NCBI RefSeq assembly: GCF_037975245.1
Contig: NC_092576.1
Span: 632,501 to 696,500, forward strand
Source of the DNA: Apostichopus japonicus
Lineage: Eukaryota > Echinodermata > Holothuroidea > Aspidochirotida > Stichopodidae
DNA: 64,000 nucleotides
Direction: 5' to 3'
The notes under the pieces are model-generated. The model did not search any database and was not told the origin of the DNA. It was given only the letters and a program-made list of their open reading frames with translations. Of this stretch, positions 48,032-57,416 are shown one piece after another (position 1 is the first letter of the stretch; each line of letters opens with the position of its first letter). A program made the position numbers and the translations under genes.

Positions 48032-48720
48032 ACCTAATGTAATGAAAACCAGAAAAAAATGCATAGTAATTGCTTGCCTCATTCTACAGTATTTGAGAGC
48101 ATTTAATGTGAACTGTGCAAGACAGTTTTCATACTGAATAAGGTGGATCTACATACCTAGTATGAAGTTCATCTCCCTTTTCTATGAGTAATCCTGTTTA
48201 CATTTTACTAACTTCTGTTGGCCCCAAATGACCTTTAACTTCCAAAGAGTATAATACAGATCAAGTGTTCAACATGGTACATCCACATACAAAGTATTAA
48301 GTTCATGCAAGCTTTGCTTCTTGGGTTACAGAATTTACAAGTCTTCCTGATTGTTGAACTCAAATGACGCTTGAACAAAGCAGAAATCGATGTGATTCTT
48401 GTTTTAAGCAAGGTATATCTCCATACAAAGTATTAATTTAATGCAACTTTTCTTTGTTGAGTTATCACCATAACAAGATTGTCAGACTTTGACCTCTGTT
48501 GACCTTCTCCTCCACAAAACTACTGGTCTTTTTTAGCTTAATAAGTTGGATCTTTAATTTCTTCACCTTTGTAAAATTTGATAAGCTTGAAAACTTTTGG
48601 ACTGGCTTAGAATGTAGATCAGGAATACCTTATCAGTCTCCCACTCAAACAGTTATTGCAAATGCAGCTTCCAAATCCATCTATTTGCTCTGTTTATATA
48701 TCTGGCTATGAGGCAGAATC
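48032..48720. repeat. Long direct repeat R4, copy 1 (carries empty site for 49377-52540)
   Basis: The block from CCTAATGTAATGAAAACCAG to CCAAATCCATCTATTTG matches 48952-49376 joined to 52541-52770. At 48471-48474 the uninterrupted GAGTTATCACC corresponds to the insertion point of the large element in copy 2. TGACC-type repeat words (CCCCAAATGACCTTTAACTT) link it to the array at 53300-56300. Confidence 0.85.
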
Positions 48721-48786
48721 TTTACTAATAGGGACAACTAAACAGATGTACAGTGCACTAACGCCCAGGTAACATTGAGGCACACC

Positions 48787-48951
48787 TCATACTACATAAA
48801 AAAGAAAACAACGCTTGATTTTTTTTATCCAGTGTTTTATAGTAATTCTAATAATGCCATAGATGTAAACCGTCCAGGCCTGAAACCATACTGACCCTGT
48901 TTCTTCAGTCTGTGAAGCCAATTCCAATTGAAGCATTCTTGTTGGGAACCT
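48787..48951 (-). pseudogene. Short LINE RT fragment
   Basis: Minus-strand frame gives WLHRLKKQGQYGFRPGRFTS and MALLEL, the RT block usually written QYGFRPGHST, then stops. Only about 165 bp remain; it separates the two R4 copies. Confidence 0.55.
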
Positions 48952-49376
48952 AATGTAATGAAAACAAGAAAACAAATGGCTTAGTGATTCCTTGCCACAT
49001 TTTACAGTATATGAGAGCATTTAATGTGAACTGTGCACATACAGTTTTCATACTGAATTAGGTGGATCTACATACCAAGTATGAAGTTCATCTCCCTTTT
49101 CTATGAGTAGTCCTGTTTCACATTTGATTAACTTCTGTTGACCTCATACCAACTTTAACTTCCAAAGAGTAGAATACAGATCATGTGTTCATATGGTGCA
49201 TCCATTATACAAACTATGAAGTTCATGCAAGCCTTATTCTTGGGTTACAGACTTTTCCTGATTGCTGAACTCAAATGACCTTTGAACAATGCAGAAAGTG
49301 ATATGTTGTTCTCAGCAAGGTACAGTATATCTCCATACAAAGTATTAATTTAATGCAGCTTTTCTTTGTTGAGTTA
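48952..49376. repeat. Long direct repeat R4, copy 2, left part
   Basis: Direct repeat of 48032-48474, interrupted after GTTA at 49373-49376 by the motif-studded element and resuming at 52541. Confidence 0.85.
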
Positions 49377-49609
49377 GGGCAGGTCCAAGCTATTGTATCC
49401 CTAGAAGCCAAATTTCAAACTTTCCTGAAGCACCCTAAATGTGGTGTCATGTTAAAGCTGAATTATTGAAGTTTCAGATTTGCATAATTTTTTGAAATTG
49501 TTTTGCCTATTCGAATAATTACAGCTGGCTAATTTGCATAAATTTAAACTGCAGTGTGACGTACGGGACATTTGGAATCCTATTTCCCTGCCAGCAATAT
49601 GAACTTATT

Positions 49610-49937
49610 GAATATAAGTTATGTGGGATATGAAACACCCTTCCTTCCAATAATTTTGACATATTATGTTTGGGGGTTCATCAATTAAATATGCTAATTA
49701 GCTAGTGTCCAAATACTGATGTCTAAGTTATGTGGGACATAAAACACCCTTCCTTCCAATAATTTTGACATATTATGTTTGGGGGTTCATCAATTAAATA
49801 TGCTAATTAGCTAGTGTCCAAATACTGATGTCTAAGTTATGTGGGACATAAAACACCCTTCCTTCCAATAATTTTGACATATTATGTTTGGGGGTTCATC
49901 AATTACATATGCAAATTAGCTAGTGTCCAAATACTGA
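49610..49937. repeat. 109-bp tandem repeat inside E1, three copies
   Basis: GTTATGTGGGA(C/T)AT, CACCCTTCCTTCCAATAATT, TATTATGTTTGGGGGTTCAT and GCTAGTGTCCAAATACTGAT recur at a 109-bp spacing; copies are nearly identical and so recently amplified. The last copy leads straight into the 16-mer at 49938. Confidence 0.95.
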
Positions 49938-50880
49938 TGTCCCGTACGTCACAATTTTCAGCACTTTTTTTGAAATTTTGATATGGAGGAACAATTTTTT
50001 TTTGGTGATATTCTGTAAAGTTCTAATTAAGAACATTGTTCAACAAAATCCATCCCAAAAATTGAAAAAATATTCACAGCAAATCTAATTATCAAAATTA
50101 AAAATGTGACGTATGGGACAAAATGTGACGTACGGGACATAGTGTGGGGGAAACCCTGTATTTATACATAATAAACATGCATGGGCTCCAATGGGGACCT
50201 CTACTGGAAACCTTCCAATGCTTACAAATTTATTTTGTTGAAAGATGGTAGTTGCAACTTATAATCCCTGCATGCCTGAAGAGCACATCATGGCTTCAAA
50301 TAAACCATTGACCAATGACCACCAACAGCCCAGGTGTTGTTCAATAAACTATCGGGAAGTCAATTGTGTGTGGGATACAGAATCATCTACAATGCTATTC
50401 AACATTGACATTGAATGAGGACGACTTCAAGAATGTTGAGTTTGCATTTCAACATTTCGTAGGCCTATTGTGAAGTGTGACTATCATGACTGTGCAACAA
50501 TGTTCTTGTGTCCTGAACTTAGATCGTAGACATTGATACTTTTAGTAACAAGTGTAGAGTTTCGCTTGCCCAATTTTTGCAGCGGACAATCACTCATGAG
50601 TTTGTTCAATAACCTTCACCCAGGTGTATAAATGGGGACCTGCGAGGTAACTTGTAAATATAGTTGCGTGCGCCGGTTTGTGGCTGCACCCTATGGGAAG
50701 TCCCCCGGGGGACACGTGGTTGTGGTGCACTGTGGTGCCCCAGGAGAGATTGATTGAATTGTGCACACTTTGGTGTGTGGGTGTGACAAGTTACCAATGA
50801 CCAGGGGTTAAGTTGTAAAGTCAGGTGAGGAGGCATTAGCCTCATACAAGACTGTAAACCTTCAACTTTTAACCAGTATT

Positions 50881-51886
50881 AGGTCTATAGAGTTTCCTTT
50901 GTTGTACTAGTTTCATAGACGGACATTATGTGGACGTTACTGTGGACATTTTGATATGTTTTGAATGGGATGGATCATATTTCAACTTGAGGGTCAATAG
51001 TGGGGTGTATGATACAGTATTGTACAGTATATACCGAAACAGTTTTGCATCAAAACTTTGCATCTTGAATCATTTGTGGTCTAACAAAGCTACTGTAGAA
51101 TCGATGTTATGAGTATTGGTCTGGTAACCCAAAGTTTTAGGTCTATAGATTTTTCTTTGTTGTACTAGTTTCATACTGTAGATGGACATTACGTGGACGT
51201 TACTGTGGACATTTTGATATGTTTGGAAGGGGATGGATCATATTTCAACTTGAGGGTCAATAGTGGGGAGTATGATACAGTGTTGTACAGTATATACCAA
51301 AACAGTTTGGCACCAAAACTTTGCATCTTGAATCGTTTGTGGTCTAACAAAGCTAGATTTGATGTTATGAGTATTTGGTCTGGTAACCAGTATTAGGTCT
51401 ATAGAGTTTACTTTGTTGTGCTAGTTTCATAGATGGACATTACGTGGACGTTACTGTGGACATTTTGGTATATTTTGAATGGGATGGATCATATTTCATC
51501 TTGAGGGTCAATAGTGGGGAGTATGATACAGTGTTGTACAGTATATACCGAAACAGTTTTGCATCAAAACTTTGCATCTTGAATCATTTGTGGTCTAACA
51601 AAGCTAGAATCGATGTTATGAGTATTGGTCTGGTAACCCAAAGTTTTAGGTCTAGAATTTTCTTTGTTGTACTAGTTTCATACTGTAGATGGACATTACA
51701 TGGACGTTACTGTGGACATTTTGATATGTTTTGAAGGGGATGGATCATATTTCAACTTGAAGGTCAATAGTGGGGAGTATGATACAGTGCTGTACAGTAT
51801 ATACCGAAACAGTTTTGCATCAAAACTTTGCATCTTGGATCATTTGTGGTCTAACAAAGCTAGAATTGATGTTAGGAGTATTTGAT
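50881..51886 (+). repeat. 253-258-bp tandem repeat inside E1, four copies
   Basis: AGGTCTAT starts units at 50881, 51139, 51395 and 51648. All four units keep an open frame of about 57-66 codons (VDVTVDILICFE, DGSYFNLRVNSG, YDTVLYSIYRNSFASKLCIL, NHLWSNKA) although periods are not multiples of three. No start codon is conserved in frame and no family recognised; I list it as a repeat, not as genes. Confidence 0.9.
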
Positions 51887-52540
51887 GAATGTGTAGAGTA
51901 GATTTATACCTTATGCATTCCCCATGTTTTATGTAGTGGAATGATCTCACAAGTACGGTCACTGCTCTTTTCGATCCCAAAAAGAAGGAAATATGGCATG
52001 AAATTACCAGTCATTGTTCTGGCATATCCAAATTAATGTTTTTATGTAGAAATCAGCTTGTTATGGTATATTCAGGAATAAAAATATGAGTTTTCATAGT
52101 CAATTTTTATATGGACAAATTGTCCCGTACGTCACATATCCCGTACGTCACAGGACAATTTTCATTTGTGTAATCACTGAACTGGAATGGCTTCATAGTT
52201 TTTTCTAATATGTTACAGCTTAGCCCTTGGAAGGTTAGGCTATTCAATAGTTATAACAGCTTGATCACTGCCCTCCTAATTTCAGAGGGATTTCAGCTTT
52301 GCTCTTTAGTAAAAAAAACACAAAATTCTCTGGTCCCGTACATCACACTGTACATTAATTAAGATGGGACCTAATTAAAGCAAGTGTAGGAAATCTTCAT
52401 GAGTTTGTAATAAAGTAGCAGCAATAACAAATATGAAAGCCTGAAAAAGTTTCTGGAAAATAGATTTTTTATAACTTTTAGACACATTTAAGTCTCTGAA
52501 ATGTCACGTACGTCACAGTGCAAATAGCTTGGACCTGCCC

Positions 52541-52770
52541 GTTATCATCATAACAAGATTGTCAGACTTTGACCTCTGTTGACCTTCTCCTCCACAAAAC
52601 TACTGGTCTTTTTTTAGTTTAATAAGGTAGATCTCTAATTTCTTCACCTTTGTAATATTTAATAAGCTTGAAAACTTTTGGACTGGCTTAGAATGTAGAT
52701 CAGGAATACCTTATCAGTCTCCAACTAAAACAGTTATTGCAAATGCAGCTTCCAAATCCATCTATTTGTA
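52541..52770. repeat. Long direct repeat R4, copy 2, right part
   Basis: Continues R4 after the E1 insertion, starting GTTATCATCATAACAAGATT and matching 48471-48690 with a few substitutions. Confidence 0.85.
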
Positions 52771-53299
52771 AATTTACAAATCTCAATACAGTATATGATT
52801 CATGAATGCTAACAGGGCACAAGAATTAGTCTTTGTTAGATCATACAAATGTTTTTATCAACCAGAAAGCCAGGTGGCTTGGTGATTCATTGTAATATAA
52901 AACTTCACATAACTCTTTCACTATTGTAGAGTAAGTTAAATTTATCCAAAAAGTCAGTAGGAACCACAAAATGTCAGAGATCTCCTGCTCTTAGTTGCAG
53001 CTCTCTGTTGTGGTTATCAGCCATTTAATTCACTGGTAAGAATTTAACAAATACAATTTTTATTCCAAAATGTTCTAATATCCAGAAAGGCCGTACCCCT
53101 AAAACACTGATCCATCCACCGACTGTAACCACGACTTCAAGCTTCCTTTATATTCGGTTCGTATCCCGTAAGTTAACAATTCCCGAACGTTTCCTATCAA
53201 ACCTAATCCCGAAAACACTGATCCAACCTCAAGTTTTCTTAATATAATAATTACCGAACGTTTCCTTATTGAAGTATATAATATTTAATCAAGGTTGGG

Positions 53300-56200
53300 C
53301 GAAATGACCAGGCTGGTTGGGCGAAATGGTTGTTGGGCGAAGTGACCAGCTTCCCACATGTTTACAAGGGTTTCACAATTTGGCCTCTGATGACCCCAAA
53401 TGACCTTAGACCACCCAAAAAACAATCTAGGCTTCGTTAACTCAATGTGGTACACTAAATTAGAGGTCTGCCCAAGCTTCCCACATTGAGATATCGTGTT
53501 TGGGGCCATTCTCGGTCACGTGTGACGGAAAAGTGGGGAGATTGGCACTTTACCACTAAGTACAGTAACTACTTTTAGGAAAAGAAAGTCGGGTTGATTG
53601 TAGTACTTAAGTATGCACTAGGGGACTCTTTTACAAAACCAAATAGCTTAGCCAAAATCAGAACATTCATGTGCTGGCAGAGGTCATATAAAGGTCGGTC
53701 ATGTGTGTGACTTGAAATGAAACTGGCTTTTTTGCACAAAAAAACATTGGCAAATTCCTCAGTTTCTAACAGGGCTGGATAACCCATATTTCTCATGTTT
53801 CTACCTTAATGTGTTTTCATTCTAACAAGACATTTCACCTCAATATTTCACTACTTAAATTTAGCATAATACTACATAAGCTAAAAAAATCCGGTCACTT
53901 GTGTGACATTGTTGGGTCACGTGTGTGACATTCTGAATTTTCAGTCCATAGGATGCAATTTTTGCAGTGCAAATGTTTACTCTAGTAATGACCACAGAAC
54001 TGCACTGATGTTGATATTCCATAGGAATTACTTTAAAACAGTTTTACTGCCATGATTTGGAAGGTCACGTGTGTGACATTGTTGGGTCACGTGTGTGACA
54101 TTCTGCATTTTCATGGATAAATGTCACACACGTGACCATCGGTCACGTGTGTGACGACCAATCAGTGGCTATTAAGTAATTGTAGGAATAATTATTTGAC
54201 TGGATATTTTGAAGAACTAACAGTGTGTACCAAAAATGGTTGCATATCAAGTGTGGACATCATAAGGCACATCAGTTACTTTTTATGAAAACTTTTGCGT
54301 TATTTTGGTCACGTGTGTGACATCGCAAATATGCTAATTAGCACCCATTATTAACGAAGAATTGAAGATCAGGAACCTCTGCTTTAGGAATGAAATAAAT
54401 GAACTGATGTATAACTGCCTCCATGTGATAGTTGATAACTGAAATATTGTCTCTAGATACTCATGTAGAAAAAACAAATATATATACAGTTAAAAAGTAC
54501 AAATTTTGGCTAAAACTTACAATAATGCAAATTTATGCAAATCAGTATGTTATGGTTGTAAGTTTAATGAAAAAAATATGAAACAGAAAACTTGAGGTAT
54601 CCCTCTTAAACAAAAAGCATAACATTTGGTCATGATGAACACTTTAGTTTTTTCATGCCAGTTTCATTTTCCAGAGAATGGCCCTTTGCAAGGTTTCACA
54701 ATTTGACCCCTGGTGACCCCAAATGACCTTTGACTTCCATTAAACACAAAAGGCTTCTTGTACTCAATGTGGTACTTTTACATACTAAATTAGAGGTCAC
54801 CCAAGCTTCCCTTCTTGAGATATTGTGTTTACAAGGTTTTCACAATTTCACCTCTGGTGACCCCAAATGACCTTTGACCTTCATTAAAAACAATAGGTTT
54901 CTAGTACTCAATGTGGTACTTCTACACACTAAATATGAGGTCCTCCCAAGCTTTCCTTCTTGAGATATTGTGTTTACAGGTTTTTCACAATTTGACCCCT
55001 AGTGACCCCAAATGACCTTAAACCGTCACCAAAAACAATGAGCTTTTTTCAGTTAATGTGGTATTTTTACACACTAAGTATGAAGTTGGTCCAACTTTCC
55101 CTTCTTGAGATATAGTGTTTTACAAAGTTTTTCACAATCTGACCCCTAGTGACACCAAATGACCTTTGACCTCCCAAAAACAATAGGCTTCTTGTACAAT
55201 ATGTGGTATTTCTAAACACTAATTATGAAGTTGTTCAGACCTCCCCTTCTTGAGATATCGTGTTTACAAGGTTTTCACAATATGACCACTGGCGACCCCA
55301 AATGATCTTTGACCTCCACCAAAAACAAGATCTTCTTGTACTCAATGTGGTACTTCTACACACACAATATGAAATTGGTCTGACCTTCCCTTCTTGAGAT
55401 ATCGTTTTTACAAGCTGGGCGTCACAAACGCCCTCACCCACACATGTATATGCCATCATGAATGCAAAGGTAAGAATTATCTTCGAAAACAAAAAGCTTT
55501 AATAATTTATTAATGTTACTGTGCAAATGTTCACATCGTACTACCAAAGTCATCTAGTATAAACCACAGAGAATAGCAATAGTTTTAAATAATTTACAGA
55601 TCCCTTGAGCCAATCCTTGCACCATTTGAGATAACCTGTTGATCCCTTGAAGCTCAGAGGGTGAAAATATAAGGGAAACTTGAGTGGATTTAAAGCAGCT
55701 AACTCAGAAGCAGACTTCATTAACTGGATGACTTTATGTTCTGTTGAAGACCTACATAGCCCTTTCGGGAATCATAGCATCAGAGAACACAGATTATTTG
55801 TTGCTTTCAGGTTTGAGTTATCATGTTTAACAAGGTTTGACACCTGATGATCTCATGTGATCTTTGTCCTCTACCAGAGGATTCATGCACTCACCAAGGC
55901 AGATCTACACACTACGCATATGACATTCAAGGAATATGTGCTTCTTGTTATTGTGTTTTCATATAGTTACTTATATATAAGTTACAATTTTTAAAGGATT
56001 TCAGACTTTGATTTAAATGTTGATGGCAAATGACCTTTGACCTAAACAAATTGCTAAGGGGTCTTGTACTCACCAGGCTGGATCTGTATACCAACTATGA
56101 AGTTCAACAAAGATGTCTTTTTGAGTAATCATATTTACAAAGTTTTCAGACTGACCTCATTTTACCTCAAATGACCTTTGACCTTCACAGAAATGAATAG

Positions 56201-56300
56201 GATTCTTGTACTCCATAACATGGATCCACATACCAAGTATGAAGTGAATCCATCTTGAAATTTGAGTTATCGTGTTTACAAGCCAATGTTATGAACACAC
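53300..56300. repeat. TGACC-rich tandem array with nuclear-receptor-like DR1 words
   Basis: Diverged monomers of about 135-145 bp (53330-53502, 54685-55440, then looser copies 55800-56300) share CACAATTTGACC(C/T)CTGG, TGACCCCAAATGACC, CTCAATGTGGTACTT and TTGAGATAT(T/C)GTGTTTACA. Four monomers hold a perfect TGACCTTTGACCT: 54868-54880, 55160-55172, 56031-56043 and 56172-56184. The main block closes with ACAAGCTGGGCGTCACA (about 55412), as the solitary copy at 13930 does. E2 is inserted in it. Non-coding. Confidence 0.8.
53503..54684. mobile_element. Motif-studded non-autonomous DNA transposon E2, 1,182 bp
   Basis: Perfect 11-bp TIRs (GGGCCATTCTC) flanked by TTTG (53499-53502 and 54685-54688), inserted in a monomer of the TGACC-rich array whose uninterrupted form (GTGTTTACAAGG) is seen next door. 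No coding frame. Nine copies of the 16-mer GGTCACGTGTGTGACA (with variants) lie at 53514 (two bases shorter, directly inside the TIR), 53696, 53893, 53915, 54063, 54085, 54122 (inverted), 54141 and 54307. Two pairs have the same 22-bp start spacing. The core CACGTG is a palindromic E-box. Confidence 0.85.
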
Positions 56301-56732
56301 ACTTGCACACACTACACCATCACAATTGCATAGATTCATCCCGTAAGCAACCAAGAAGAAACTAAACTTGAACAACATATGTCACAATTGTGCATTTTGG
56401 GTCGATATGGACCCAAATAATCATTGAATTTAAAAAAAACAGTACTCAGCCATCTTACATCCTACAACATTCATTTAGGTATTGAAATGTAGCTAAGACC
56501 ATGCGTTTGTGTAGAAAACAAATAAAAAGTGGGTAACTGTGATTTGTTTTTAGTGGGTGGGAGGGCTCAAATGTCAAAGGTCAATCTGAAAATGACGTAA
56601 TTTGGCTAAAAATCGATGTTCGCATCAAAAAAATTGTGACAGAAAATAAAAGTTGAACAGACCCCCCCCCCCCATTATATTTGGTATAAACCCTTACATG
56701 TTTTGAACATATTCTGAGCATTTCAGCAATAT

Positions 56733-57416
56733 GTATGAGGCGTAAAATAAAACAAGTGTAATGACAGGTTTTCAGCTAGTTTTCTATGCATTTCAGGTGT
56801 GAAGATAAACGTAAATGTCATTAACTAACGCATACACTTATTCATTACCTGATACCCATTTTGTTCCTCGTATGCCTGTCAAAATCTGACATTCTGAGTC
56901 GCTTCGTTTGTTCGCAACGAGCACAGTGTGCAAAGCTGCTATATATTGTGTGTGGTGTTTTTCGTGTTTCGCGCAACTGGTAACGACAACTGGACCTATT
57001 TTGATACCCATGGTTTGCGTGTGACGTCACAAATCGCCAGTTGGCCAAACTCTCTCTATATACGGCTCTGAATGTAAGCAGAGCCGTATATAGAGAGAGT
57101 TTGGCCAACTGGCGATTTGTGACGTCACACGCAAACCATGGGCATCAAAATAGGTCCAGTTGTCGTTACCAGTTGCGCGAAACACGAAAAACACCACACA
57201 CAATATATAGCAGCTTTGCACACTGTGCTCGTTGCGAACAAACGAAGCGACTCAGAATGTCAGATTTTGACAGGCATACGAGGAACAAAATGGATATCAG
57301 GTAATGAATTAGAGTATGCGTTAGTTAATGACATTTACGTTTATCTTCACACCTGAAATGCATAGAAAACTAGCTGAAAACCTGTCATTACACTTGTTTT
57401 ATTTTACGCCTCATAC
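56733..57416. repeat. Near-perfect palindrome, 338-bp arms around an 8-bp centre
   Basis: 56733-57070 is the reverse complement of 57079-57416, with few differences; the centre is AATGTAAG (57071-57078), which is also the TSD of hAT copy 2. The left arm is a 338-bp right-end fragment of the hAT-like element, ending exactly in the terminal TACGGCTCTG. Confidence 0.92.

Larger units (their letters stand above)
49377..52540. mobile_element. Motif-studded non-autonomous DNA transposon E1, 3,164 bp
   Basis: Perfect 18-bp TIRs (GGGCAGGTCCAAGCTATT), flanked by GTTA at 49373-49376 and 52541-52544; the empty site is visible at 48471-48474. No transposase. Eight to nine copies of a 16-mer, TGTCCCGTACGTCACA or its complement, lie in both subterminal regions: 49555, 49938, 50105, 50124, then 52121, 52137, 52332, 52502. 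Most left copies are complement orientation and all right copies direct, so the ends mirror each other. Interior: a 109-bp tandem repeat (three copies, 49610-49937) and a 253-258-bp tandem repeat (four copies, 50881-51886). Superfamily unresolved: a 4-bp TSD (or 3-bp TTA) with GGGC ends could suit a PIF/Harbinger-type or an undescribed group. Confidence 0.85.

Noticed and set aside
50930-51885. Four small proteins in E1
   Set aside because: Apparent starts are GTG, not ATG, spacing is not a multiple of three, and frames follow tandem copies; kept only as a repeat and a low-interest finding.
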